From NCBI GenBank assembly GCA_025094145.1, contig JALLLS010000052.1:62001-126000 (forward strand): 64,000 nt of DNA, read 5' to 3'. A program made the position numbers and the translations under genes. Positions 10,654 through 21,784 of the stretch are shown one piece after another; the stretch's first letter is position 1; each line of letters opens with the position of its first letter. Origin of the DNA: Spinellus fusiger. Lineage: Eukaryota > Mucoromycota > Mucoromycetes > Mucorales > Phycomycetaceae. The notes under the pieces were generated by a model, which saw nothing but the letters and a program-made list of their open reading frames with translations, searched no databases and was not told the DNA's origin.

Positions 10654-13600
10654 ATGTCACTCATTACAGGAAAAAAGGCAGGATTGAAGAACAGCTTGAA
10701 GAAGAAGCGTGCTTTTGGAGAATTTGTAGAAGCAGAAGCTACGCAGCCTAAAAAGACTGTCACCAAACCACTCACCCATAAGAAGAGAAAAGTAGAACCC
10801 AAAAAAGAGAGTGCATCCAGCTATGAGGATCTCGGTACTATGGACACATGGGACTGGTCAGAGATCACACCTGGTCATTCTGGATTGTTGACAGACGATC
10901 TGGGTGGATTTCTCTGTTTAGAAGAGATCGATGACGTTGAGGTGTATTATGAGGGAGACGATGCTACAGGAAAGATTGCCAAGTTCAGAGTAGGTGGATG
11001 AAGAGTGAAAGAAAGAAAAAATACAGTAGCTTATGGATTTACAGAGAGCAAAGAGCACAAACAGAAAAGTCGGTCGTAAAGCAAACCCAACTGAGCCATT
11101 AAAAGAAGAGGAAATGAAAAACTACTATGATGTTGATACCTTTGACGATGCTATAGCTGAGAAAGAACAGGAGGGTGTAGAAGAGACTGTTGCTACTGTG
11201 GAATCAAGTGAAGATGACATTTCTATGGAAGACACCCCAGAAGAGAACACCCCAGCAAAGAATAAGACATCCAACAAACTATCCTTTAAAGAAAGAATTC
11301 AACAAAAGAAACAGGAGAAATTGGACAAACTCAAAAAACAGATCCTAAAATTAGAGGCCTCCATGACAACTGGACAGTCTGATTCCGAAGAACAGGAACA
11401 GGAACAAGTCGAAGGAGAAGAGGAAGAGAATCCTAAAAAGGAAAAGACAGAAGCAGAAAAGGCAGAGAGAAAGGCAGCAAAAATGGAGCGCTTCCGTGCT
11501 AAGAAGTTGGAAATGGAAGAGAACAAAACAAAGGCAGAGAATGAGAAGGAATTGAAAACACCCACCAAGACTCGACCCACAGTAGATGAGATTGATCCTT
11601 GTATGTTAATTCTATGTGCACATGCTTTATGAAGGATCTAATATCTAATATCTATCTATAATGTGTGTTATTTAGCTGTGGATGTCTCTGCATGGAATGT
11701 ACTTGACCTGCCACAGTCTATTATGGATGCCCTCAGGTACAATAAATTCACCCACCCCACACCTATACAAGAAAAGGTATTGCCTGTTGCTCTTCAAGGC
11801 CGTCACATTATTGGTGCTGCTGAAACTGTAAGTACAAGAGTCTCTATTATGTAGACTAAGAATATTAAAACACTGCTTTTGTTAGGGTTCTGGTAAAACA
11901 CTTGCCTTTGGTATTCCTATTGTGCGCCATATACTGAACCACAAGAACAAGCATGGCCTTGGTGCTTTGATCTTGACTCCTACAAGAGAGTTGGCTATTC
12001 AGGTCAAGAACCATATTCAGAACATTGCAGTGTTTACTTCTCTTAGAGTAAGTATATCAAGGGAAAAGTGCACTCTATGCAGGATTGTCTTACTCTTTTA
12101 TTAGGTAGAAGTCATTGTGGGTGGTATGTCTGTTCAGAAGCAACAGCGTGTGCTCAAGACAATGCCTGATGTCGTTGTTGCTACACCTGGTCGTTTTTGG
12201 GAGATCTTTTCAGAGGTAAGTAAATAAGATAAAGTAAATAAATAGGGTGCTAATGTATGCTCAATAGAATGATGAATATCTGTCAATGCTGAAACATATT
12301 CAATTCTTAGTACTGGATGAAGCAGACAGAATGTTGGAGAGAGGACATTTTGCTGAATTAACCAATATATTGAATGCCATCTCAAGCAAAAGAAAGTAAG
12401 TGCAATAGAGTAAAGTGAAGACAGGCGTCATTGGTAATCAACTTTCTACTTATGTGTACGTATATGTATGATTAGAGACACAACAGAATGGCCTGAGGAG
12501 ATGGGAGAGAAGCCAGTAGCTAAACCCACAGGTGATGTTAGTTTATAGCTGATCAGCATAAACATGTATGCTAATAGAATAACATTGTATAGATCATGGT
12601 CTTCACCAGACATTTGTGTTTACTGCTACTTTGAACAAGGATCTTAGATTTAATGTAAAGAGTAAATCTTCAAAGAAAAACAATGCCGGTTCTATGGGTA
12701 AGTGTCTTTGAGAACCCTGGATTAAGAAATAGCTCTATACAAATAATAGACATGGAAGTTCTAATGTGTCTTTACAGAGGATCTTTTGCATCGATTGGAG
12801 TTGACCAACAAAGACCCAGCTGTTATTGATATGACTACCGACAATATAGTGGCCTCTCGTCTAGTAGAAGCCAAGATTGATTGTGTAAAGGACGAGAAGG
12901 ATCTTTATGTCTATTACTTTGTCACTCGTTATCCTGGCCGCACCATTATCTTTGTCAATAGTATCGATGCTCTTCGTCGCCTTGTTCCTGCCTTTAGACT
13001 GCTGGGTGTAGAAGTATTAAGTTTACATGCACAAATGCAGCAGAAGCAGCGTCTGAAGAATTTGGACAGGTAAAAAGAAGAAGAAACATGGCTATAAGTG
13101 AATACTAATGCAGAAAAAAAAAGATTTAAATCCAACAATAAGGCTGTGCTTATTGCTTCTGATGTAGCAGCGCGTGGTTTGGATATTCCTATGGTAGACC
13201 ATGTTATCCACTACCAATTGCCTCGTTCTGGAGAGATCTATGTCCATCGAAGTGGTCGTACAGCAAGAGCAAATCATGAAGGTGTCTCTCTGCTGCTGTG
13301 TGGACCTGAAGAGCAAAAGGTCTATACTAAACTGTGTCATACTTTGAAGAAAGGAAAACACTATCCCAACTTCCCTGTGGATCTGAGTGTGCTAAAGGAA
13401 ATGAGACAGCGTGTTCAGTTGGCCACTGAGATTGACAAGTTGGAGCATCAAGAGAACAAGGTGCGTGTATAAAGAATAGAGGAAGTATGTATTTACTCTG
13501 TCATTATAGGCTACTCATGAAGAGAACTGGATGAGAAATATGGCCAGAGATATGGACCTTGTATTTGATGACGAAGTAGTTAAAGGAAGAGGCAATAACA

Positions 13601-13932
13601 CAGATACAAAAAGAGAACAGGAAAAGAAGAAACATAAAGTGAATTCTATGAAGAATGAACTAAGACAGCTGCTTCTGGTTCCTATGCTTCCTAATGGTGT
13701 ATCTAGAAAATATGTGACAGGAAGTGGTCTTTCAGAACTAGTAGATCGTTTGATTAAGAATGAAGGTATGTGTTCTTACATGGAGATGTCTTTCTTGATA
13801 GACAGAAAAAATAAAAACTCATGGCACACACACTCTCTTTTCTTCCTAGACACATCTCTTTTACCAGCCCATGAATCATCCAAGGCCTCTGAAGATATCC
13901 AATCTGCAAACAAGAAATCTAAGCAGCCATGA
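10654..13932 (+). CDS. MAK5: DEAD-box RNA helicase MAK5/DDX24 type, 60S biogenesis
   Basis: Nucleolar ATP-dependent RNA helicase for large-subunit ribosome assembly. Twelve coding exons run from 10654-10989, 11045-11600, 11676-11827, 11886-12047, 12105-12215, 12268-12395, 12476-12531, 12593-12697, 12778-13069, 13124-13460, 13510-13765 to 13850-13932. The N-terminal part is Lys-rich with long charged coiled-coil-like stretches ([15 protein letters not shown]). Core motifs in order: Q-motif region [14 protein letters not shown], Walker A split by an intron (AAETGSGKT), [82 protein letters not shown] and HRSGRTAR. The insert between DEADRM and the SAT-like motif and the WxW-type GTMDTWDW block near residue 70 fit DDX24/Mak5. 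Start could also be 12 nt upstream. The exon 10 acceptor sits in an A-run and is the least certain junction. Confidence 0.93.
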
Positions 13933-14047
13933 TATGCATAATACATATATAAAATAAACTTCATCTTTACTCTTTATATATATTTCTTTTTCTTTTTACA
14001 TCTCATAAACAAGTAGTGAAGGTGGCAATAGAAGCAAAAGACTGGTC

Positions 14048-15274
14048 TTAGTCTTTCTTATTGATGCTTGCCTTTTTCTTTTCAGATACAATAGAGTCAG
14101 CATGAACCCCTCCTACCAGTCTGACTACTAAAATCACTACATCCAACATCTTTCGTACAGGATAGAAGATGGGCACTTTTTTGGGCAGATTCCACTCTTT
14201 ACGTGCAGCATGACCAGAGGCAATGGGCTGACTGTGGCTTGATATAGGCTGTGCTGTGGCCATAGTAGCCATAATAACATACTATATCCATAAATAAGAC
14301 AAGTAGACTATACAATGAAGAATAAACAGCTACTTACACTGGGATAAATTAGGGCAAAAATGGCACCTGAATACAGTGTAGACAAGAAGAAAGTCAAGAG
14401 AGTTGATGGGACACCTGTGAGTAGGTAGAATAAGATAGACAGAGCATAAGTCAACATCTCTTTCTTGGTATCTAATCTACACTCTTCTTTATTTTCTACT
14501 TACCAAACCCAAGGAAGAATGCCCAATGATTCTCAAGATATGTCAAACGCTGCTCTAATGTCCATCCAAGGTATCCCCATTTATACCTACACATCAGTCA
14601 ATACAACTTACTCTATTTTGACCCCATACTTACTCGAAGCAATAATAAGACATAATAGCACAATTCATAAAGAAAGAGAGGAAAATGCCAATATAGGGAA
14701 TAGAGTATAAGAAAGTAGCAAAAACACCACAGGAGATATAAAATAGAATAGTATAGATGGTCTCTGCCATACTCTGGACTGCATTGACCAACCCATTGGT
14801 ATTGCCTGCAGCACCTGTCTTGTTGGTACGTGCAAGTTGAACCTGGTAAGCTTTTTCTGCTATAGGATTATAGAATGTGCCATTGAGAGCAAGAAGTAGA
14901 AAATACATGGGGTAACCATAGAGTCCCTTGGAGGTGTATTAGCACGCGTTGAAGAACAACAATAACAAGAGTAAACCTACAGCATAACTATAGCCAAAGA
15001 GACGGTGGCTTGCTGTATTATAAAAGGATTCAATAATCACTAGTCCACCGAGGTAAACTATGCCATTAATAACAAATATCTTTAGCATGGACTGTTGAAC
15101 TGTTGAAGATCTAACAGGAAAGACAGGATTATTGGGTAGTTCTTGAGGTTGGAAGGTTGAATATACTTGCGAGTAGAACAGAATAAGTGTCTTGGGCCAG
15201 TTAAATGCCTGGTCTAGGCCACTGAGAAAGTAGCTCCAGTGTTGAGAACTAGAAGAGGTAGACGAGGTAGCCAT
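14048..15274 (-). CDS. EI24/TMEM-type multi-pass ER membrane protein
   Basis: Homologue of etoposide-induced 2.4 (EI24, PF07264-like), an ER membrane protein linked in animals to autophagy and nuclear import. Exons 14981-15274, 14634-14926, 14504-14586, 14338-14414, 14048-14281; about 326 aa. Conserved blocks: HWSYFLSGLDQAFNWPKTL, LYGYPMYFLLLALNGTFYNP, IAEKAYQVQ, YKWGYLGWTLEQRLTYLE, NHWAFFLGFGVPSTLLTFFL. Several hydrophobic segments (around residues 70-110, 140-180, 215-250) indicate a multi-pass membrane protein. The C-terminal tail is Lys-rich (EKKKASINKKD). The first intron (54 nt) explains an apparent stop in the middle of a hydrophobic run. Tail-to-tail with the MAK5-type gene, 115 bp apart. 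Confidence 0.88.
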
Positions 15275-15622
15275 GATGAGCTACTATGAATTGGAAAAGA
15301 CAGGTGAAGACAGTATTGGTGGCTGCTGAGGCTATGAATTGAATTGGACAAGGTTCTTGTGCCACAAAAAGTCCGAATACAGATTTATAAGAACCACGAC
15401 TCTAGAGAGTATTAAAGGGGGGTATCAGTGCATGTATTCATCTATCTGTAGGCAGTAACCAATGTGCAAATCCATGTGAGGTGGGGTGGTGCTGACTCAT
15501 TTTCATATGTTTGTAGGTGATATAATGGACGAGTGGTGCATCCTCGTGGTGCAGTCAAGTATGTTCTATATAGGTTCCACTCTATAGCAGTGGGTAGTAT
15601 TGAGAATAAAGTATTAATTCTT
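15275..15622. promoter_or_regulatory. Upstream region of the EI24-like gene
   Basis: 348 bp without an ORF between the EI24-like start codon and the first transposon end. Presumably contains its promoter; no specific site is recognised. Confidence 0.4.
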
Positions 15623-17014
15623 ATCTACACACCAGGAGATCTTTGGGATATAAAAGAAAATAGTCGAAATACAATTGTTTAAGAAATAACACATCGATTT
15701 GAAAAGGTGTGAAAATAGATTGAGATGTATTCATGTTAGTTTTTAAACAAATAAAGATTATTATGTAGATTTACCTGTAAATATCTGAATCCCATAGGAA
15801 ACCACCTTCGATATGGTGATGTATAATATGAATACGAATAAGAATATCTACTCTTTTCTACAGAATGGAACTGGTCTGTAGTGACTCTTTAATCCCTCTT
15901 CTGCAATTGTATAGATATTCTTTAATGCATTCATATCCTTGCTCTAAACAATTCCGCAACTTTGGCAAGCGTGGATACTGTTGAAATTTATTAATACCTC
16001 GGTGAGGATATTTGTGTTATAATTATGGTAGATCTTGAGAACAAAAATAAAACAAAATAACTGTTAGAAGAGCTTTTCATATTGGGTAAGAGGTCAATCA
16101 TGTTTACCTTTGATGTAAGGAACTCATCAACATTAACCACAAGAATATCTCCACCCTTTTATCTCATTTTTCAATGATTGATATAAAATTATTGTCAAAC
16201 CAATACGGTGACCTTTAAACTTGGCAGCATCCTTTCCTTTTATTCCTGTGCCATAAGCAACGACTGGCAGCTTAGTAGGACCATACTCCAATTCTTTTAG
16301 GTGCCAAAACCCCTTTTCAATAATAAAACAGTAAAAATAATTAGTTCAAGATGTATCAACGTACTCTCTATGTGTGTGTCGTATTACCCTTGCACTGGCA
16401 TCATCTTGCCTTTGTAATGGATTCACTGGGTTTATTATAGTAAAATAATATACAATAGAAACTGACTAATATGTCAGACATAACAAACATACACAAACAC
16501 TCACCATATCACAACTGTTGGTTTATATGCCAGACAAAGGCAAACAAGTTAAAGAGGGTAGAAGTTATGAAGAACAACAGACAGTGTGTTTGGCAGGTAT
16601 TTATATCCAAACAAAAGAGAACAATACGAATTTTCACAAGTCATTTGCTTAATCAGAACTACCAAAGTAATGCAGACTACAACAACATCTAAAAAGAAAA
16701 GAATTCCTTAAAGAACAGTTGCCTAGTTACCCGTTGTGATTAAGTCGTGTGTTGTGTCCCTGTTCATGTACCCTCTTTGATTTCCCTAGACTAGCCTTTG
16801 TACTAATACTCTATTTTTTAGTCCCTGCTAGAGACCAAATATCTATACATTTATCTCTCTAGTGGTCCTGCTGATAACCATAGTGCCCTTTATTGCAGAT
16901 TCTTACAAACCTTTGACTTTTAAATACAGTTCCATGAAAGGCAATAAATTTTATGTCTAGAAAGGAAGGAGATATCCCCGCTTAAAGGTCAGAAAGATCT
17001 CCTGGTGTGTAGAT
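15623..17014 (-). mobile_element. Fanzor-type (eukaryotic TnpB-like) element, family 1, copy A, decayed
   Basis: A 1.39-kb element bounded by matching ends: atctacacaccaggagatct at 15623 and its reverse complement ending at 17014. The minus strand encodes the C-terminal part of a TnpB/Fanzor-like nuclease: AYGTGIKGKDAAKFKGH near 16200-16250, a RuvC-II block VNVDEFLTSK at 16108-16137, then a donor gtaaac, and after the acceptor at about 16020 the second zinc-finger half HACQSCGIV with the RuvC-III block KDMNALKNIYTIAEEG near 15900-15960. This order (Glu of DEF.TSK, CxxC, Asp of RDxNA) is that of TnpB and Fanzor proteins. Frameshifts (near 16150) and stops make it non-functional. Copies B (24802-27012) and C (44377-46890) share the ends and coding parts. 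The N-terminal half with RuvC-I is not recognised. Family call from motifs, not a search. Confidence 0.75.
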
Positions 17015-17172
17015 GAGTGTAGAATGGTATTATTTAATAACTGATCTATTCTGGGATAGAAACAATAGTATGATTCATTAATAATGATGGTTATGTATTG
17101 AATAGGTAGATATATTATGACTCAAGGCGTAATAGAATTGATAATACACGCTTTGAAATGACAGTATAGACT

Positions 17173-18116
17173 TACTAGTCATTTTAATGTCTATTAATGA
17201 CAAAATCCAATAAGATACACCTTATATCACTTTTTAGATAGTTTACCAGTATCATGGGTTTCCGTCAGTTAGTCAGCCGAGACTTTAGTGATCACTGGGA
17301 AAGGAGAAGGAATGGAGATGAACCAGAAGGCTTGGGACCTTTTATCGGTCCTAGGTGTATATTTATGTTTTATTTTGTTCTATCTACAAAAGTACTATGA
17401 GAGGGTGCCATTTTCCCTTGGAGACATTAGAATATGTCTAAAGTTCAATGTAGCAGCTAGATCACGATTCCAAAGCCTCAATGTCTTGTCTTTCATACAA
17501 TTTTGGTTTGAACACCTATTTGAAAGGAGAAAGATGAGTTTCTTTTTTGATATAAAATTAAGAAATGACCTGGGAAGACCATGACATTTAACTTTGAGTA
17601 TTTTTGTTCGTTGATAGGGCCTGAGGTTCTTGACATGTTTAAATTTTTCCAAAGTTGATTAATTGCACCCAGGACATAGGCTCGATGTTTTGAATTCATT
17701 GATAAGATAGAGTTTGAATCCTTCTTTCTTCAACATCTTCCGCATGCATTTTCCATTTATTGCCATTACTCTGGTAGGATTTGTAGATGAAGGACTTGCT
17801 ATAGTTTCTTCATCAGTCTTCTATAAAAAGCAAATAGATGTAAGAACTCTAGGTTGATTCCATAAGCATGTTGTATTTTTTTTGACTGTGTAGCATTTTT
17901 AGTTCAAAGAAAATAGATAGAAATACAATAATAAAGAGGAAATAAATAGTTTTTTTTTTTTAAAAAAAAATTATTATTATTATTAAAGTGTTAGCTACTA
18001 TTTATCATATGTTCATATAGCATTGTCTTCAATGAATTGATGAATCCAAAGATATTTAGTTAGCTAATATACGATTCACTCTGATTTTCTATTCAACTTC
18101 TTTGTCATTCTTTTAT
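17173..18116 (-). mobile_element. Fanzor-type element fragment, family 2, copy 1 (decayed)
   Basis: About 945 bp highly similar over its whole length to 38009-38957. The minus strand carries the last part of a different TnpB/Fanzor-like protein: MRKMLKKEGFKLYLINEFKT followed by SSLCPGC and then a stop (TAA) where the other copy reads on, and further down the RuvC-III segment LWNRDLAATLNFRHIL at about 17395-17465. Upstream of the recognised exon is an intron acceptor tttttatag at about 17825. The N-terminal half is missing and the similarity to the other copy ends at 18116, exactly where a MITE is inserted. Contains a T(n)A(n)(TTA)n tract at 17950-17987. Non-functional. Confidence 0.75.
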
Positions 18117-18265
18117 GGGTGCTGTTACTTGGACCGCAAAATGTTTTGGGAGGTGTGTTACCTAATTAATAATTAAGTCAATTCACTGTGAAAATGAGAA
18201 TATCTTGGACCACAAAATCAACCTATTGAGAATAATAATATTTTGTGGTCCAAATAACAGCACCC
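18117..18265. mobile_element. MITE, 149 bp, with about 30-bp imperfect terminal inverted repeats
   Basis: Begins gggtgctgttacttggaccg and ends with ttttgtggtccaaataacagcaccc-type complement, flanked on both sides by ttttat (18111-18116 and 18266-18271), a good 6-bp target-site duplication. An internal copy of cttggaccacaaaat lies near 18208. No coding capacity. The superfamily is not identified. Confidence 0.8.
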
Positions 18266-18271
18266 TTTTAT

Positions 18272-19027
18272 CTACCCTTAGGAACTGTGATCTCTCTCTC
18301 ACACTTCTGTAAACAACCTCATATACTTCAAGCTGACCATTTAGAGTGATGAAGAGTCAACACCCAATCAACACATAGTCCAAGATAATATTAACATAAT
18401 TGACAAGTATTACTAAGATATTCTTACACTATTAACTTATCTTAAATGATTCTCTTAGTCACTTGAACTCATTTTACCTGGTGTTAGAGTAAGTGTCATT
18501 AAGATACACAGGACCTCTAAATATATAAACCGGAATAGAAGCAAATGATGGTATCTCCATTACTTACTTCCCATTATGTATAAGTTTTTGGCCATGAAGT
18601 ATCTTTCTGAATATTTATCAAGATGTCAACTAAATAAAGACTAAATACATACTGATGAGTCGTCAGTCACTATATAGAACATTTACAGTTATGCATACAT
18701 TACCAGGCTTGAAATTAGTACGGAATTACTTGCTTAAGATTAATCAAGAGTAGAATACATTTCACTCAAGGTATATCTCCAATGATATATACCATTGTAC
18801 TAATATTTATTCTAAATGGTACACTTTTTTAATAGCTTTATGCTTATTTTGCATCTTTATAACTGGGCAAAATATCACTAGTTTTTTACCTAAATTTTGT
18901 TGGATAATTACCTGCCATAAAAAGGGACCACATGGTAGAATTTAGCAAGAGGGGACTCTCCATAACTTTTAGTAGTAGATAGTAAGAATTAAAAAAGTAC
19001 AAAAAATCAGAGCCACCAATACAAAGT
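18272..19027. other. AT-rich intergenic region
   Basis: About 750 bp between the MITE and the tRNA gene. No ORF of note and no recognisable repeat. Confidence 0.5.
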
Positions 19028-19098
19028 AGCTGAAGGAGGTTTCGATCCTCCGACCTCTGGGTTATGGGCCCAGCGCGCTTCCTCTGCGCTATTCAGCT
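19028..19098 (-). tRNA. Initiator tRNA-Met(CAU)
   Basis: The minus strand folds as a 71-nt cloverleaf with no intron. Acceptor stem AGCTGAA/TTCAGCT pairs fully; the anticodon arm is CTGGG-CCCATAA-CCCAG, anticodon CAT. Initiator signs: A1-U72 pair, three G-C pairs at the base of the anticodon loop, T-loop GATCGAAAC instead of TTCGANN, and D-arm AGCGCAGAGGAAGCGCGC like yeast initiator tRNA. A T-rich terminator-like stretch follows downstream on the minus strand only weakly. The surrounding region is transposon-rich, a frequent situation for tRNA genes. Confidence 0.93.
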
Positions 19099-19251
19099 TG
19101 ATATATTTTTATCCGTGATAGACATTATTTTATCGAATAGAGTAATACTATTGGCTGCACATGTCTTCCCTTTTTGGAAGACACATTATCCTGTGTGGAT
19201 ACACACAGATAATATAATATAATTAATAAGATAAATGCTAATGCAATATAT

Positions 19252-19301
19252 TGTCTTGGCTTAACATGTTCTCTTCACAGTGAACATGTTAAGCCAAGAC
19301 A
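19252..19301. repeat. Perfect 20-bp hairpin
   Basis: Arms tgtcttggcttaacatgttc (19252-19271) and its exact reverse complement (19282-19301) around a 10-nt loop. No gene is nearby except the tRNA 150 bp away. Confidence 0.9.
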
Positions 19302-19311
19302 TGTATATACA

Positions 19312-19693
19312 ATTGTACACTGTAGAATTTAGTATAAATAATCAAGTGAATTCAATAAATAAACATTATCTTCTATCTTCTCTCTTATTCTTCTTCTTTG
19401 ATCTACGTGGGCTTCAGTCCAAACCAAGAACCACTAGCTATTCCACACTGTGCACATACCTCCAGGCTTAGAACTATTCTGTCCAAATTAGGGAACAACA
19501 TTTTTGTTGGTTACCAATTTGCATAGGATAATACTAAGCCCAAAAGTAGAGACAGCAATAAGAGGAAACTGAGGATTACAAGGTCTGGACTGAAGCCCAC
19601 CTAAATCAAAGAAGAATAGTAAAGAGATGATAGAAGATACTTTTTATTCATTCAAAATGGTTGCTTATTTATACTAAATTATACACTATAGAA
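19312..19693. repeat. Inverted repeat of an LTR-like sequence
   Basis: Arms at about 19312-19424 and 19579-19693 are imperfect reverse complements (each carries a tagtataaata TATA-like box, an aataaa-like motif and gtgggcttcagtcc) around a 155-bp centre. It looks like two LTR pieces or a foldback element; no coding sequence. Confidence 0.6.
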
Positions 19694-19702
19694 TCTAGTA
19701 TT

Positions 19703-19925
19703 GTCATGTTCTGACTTCAATCCAAAGATTCTCTATGAATAAGTCAACACAAGTAGTGTGCTGTGACATTCAGAATACTCTATGAAAGCTTGAGTGCACA
19801 CAAGTACCATAGTACATCTCTGTATCATCTCACTGATTGGTTGTAACTACAAATCAACCTTCTAAGCTCAAATTATTATCAGACACTTAATGAGCTGCCC
19901 TCATCTATAAATCCTTAGTGTATGT
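19703..19925 (+). repeat. LTR-like repeat fragment (5' part)
   Basis: Starts tgtcatgttctgacttcaat and matches, in opposite orientation, the segment 20470-20690. It is the 5' part only of the repeat described at 20157-20690. Confidence 0.55.
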
Positions 19926-20156
19926 TGTAATCATGAAGACAATGGTAGCAGTCACAGACCAATTATTAAGTTGTCTCCTTTCTACAATGTAATTCACAGT
20001 GTTTGGAAACAACCAGGAACAAGAGGTGTGTTTGGTAATAAAAAAGGTTGTATTTCACAAAGTTCTATACTACAACAATTACAACTACTTATATACTTTT
20101 CAGATTATTATATATTAATATAATCTATACAATAGCAATGTCTCTTGGAATGTGCA

Positions 20157-20690
20157 TGTGATTATTCAGACAAGTAGAAAACAACAAGACTGAACAAAGA
20201 TAATTTTTATTAAGTGGAGAGTGGTTCATTATTTATACTTTTTTTGGGTGCTTATCCTTCAGTGGCATTCTACCTTTTGGTAGTTAATGATTAGTCCATG
20301 GCATAGCTTATTGATAGATGCAACCGTATAGTTGGTGTAGATGATTTATCCTATGGTAGTTTACATAGGTGTAGCCTTATGGTTGGTTCATTGAATAAGC
20401 ACACCATTATAGAGCCATCTATTATGTCTTCACTTTTAATTGCCTTTGATAGGTCTTATTTAATCCACTAAGGATTTATAGATGAGGGCAGCTCATTAAG
20501 TGTCTGATAATAATTTGAGCTTAGAAGGTTGATTTGTAGTTACAACCAATCAGTGAGATGATACAGAGATGTACTATGGTACTTGTGTGCACTCAAGCTT
20601 TCATAGAGTATTCTGAATGTCACAGCATACCACTCATGTTGACCAATTCATGAAGAATCTTTGGATTGAAGTTGGAACATGACAGTGTGG
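20157..20690 (-). repeat. Solo-LTR-like repeat, full copy
   Basis: On the minus strand this about 534-bp unit starts TGTCATGTTCCAACTTC and ends GAATAATCACA, with a tataaata box and aataaa signal near its 3' third, the organisation of a retrotransposon LTR. Related pieces: 19703-19925, 20905-21252 and 21255-21641. No internal gag/pol sequence is nearby and no exact target duplication was found, so LTR status is inferred. Confidence 0.5.
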
Positions 20691-20904
20691 GTCAAATTCC
20701 TCAACATTCTCAACAATACTTAAGACACTGCATATTAAAGTCTACTGAACAGGCCATTATTTGACAAGCATCCTAAAACAGTAATAGATCATATTCAGTA
20801 CACAGCCACTTGTCTATTTATACTAAATAGACATGTCAAAATTGTTTTAATAAAAGTATCTCGTTTTGAGTCTGATTAATTCCCTTTCGAATTTAACAGT
20901 GTAT

Positions 20905-21641
20905 TAAATAAGACCTATCAAAGGCAATTAAAAGTGAAGACATAATAGATGGCTCTATAATGGTGTGTTTATTCAATGAACCAACCATAAGGCTCCAACA
21001 TGTAGTCTACCATTAGGTAGAACAGCTACACCAACCATAAAGCTACACCTATGTAAACTACCATAGGATAAATCATCTACACCAACTATACGGTTGCATC
21101 TATCAATAAGCTATGCCATGGACTAATCATTAACTACCAAAAGGTAGAATGCCACTGAAGGATAAGCACCCAAAAAAAGTATAAATAATGAACCACTCTC
21201 CACTTAATAAAAATTATCTTTGTTCAGTCTTGTTGTTTTCTACTTGTCTGAATAATCACAAACTACAAATCACCTTAATTTAATATACTATTGGACACTT
21301 AATCAGAGCTGTTATCATTTATAGATCCGTAGTGGATAAATAAGACCTATCAAAGGTAATTAAAGTGAAGACACATAATTGATGGTTCTATAGTGGTGTG
21401 ATTATCCAATGAAACAACCATAAAACTCCACTTATGTAATCCACTATAGGATGGAATATCTACACTAACCATATGGTTGCATCTATCAATAAGCCATGAC
21501 ATGGACTCATCATTAACTACCAAAAGGTAGAAGGTCACCAAAAGATAAGCACCCATAAAAAGTATAAATAATAAACCACTCTTCACTCAATAAAAATCAT
21601 TTTTGTTTAGTCTCGTTATCATATTTATCAGAATAATTACA
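20905..21641 (+). repeat. Two tandem LTR-like repeat copies
   Basis: 20905-21252 is the 3' part of the 20157-20690 repeat in plus orientation; 21255-21641 is a more diverged, nearly complete copy. Both contain the string taactaccaaaaggtagaa and a tataaata box. Together with the neighbouring copies they make a block of direct and inverted repeats just downstream of RFC1. Confidence 0.55.
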
Positions 21642-21784
21642 AGCTCAAAAATTGAAACCATCGATTACATTCTTTTGGTCACTTTACATTATCTCAATAT
21701 ATTGTATAAATAGTTTACAAATAAGTATTCATTTTTGGAGAGAAATCAAAGAGAAAGATAATACGGTTCCTTGTTTTCCAACTA

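Noticed and set aside
14927..14980. A 19-nt mini-intron in the EI24-like gene (gtgctaatacacctccaag)
   Set aside because: An earlier donor (gtaggt) gives a normal 54-nt intron, keeps frame and restores the conserved LYGYPMYF block.
17288..17584. A 98-codon frame conserved between 17288-17584 and 38124-38423
   Set aside because: Antisense to the Fanzor RuvC-III/zinc-finger exons on the other strand; conservation follows from the duplication.
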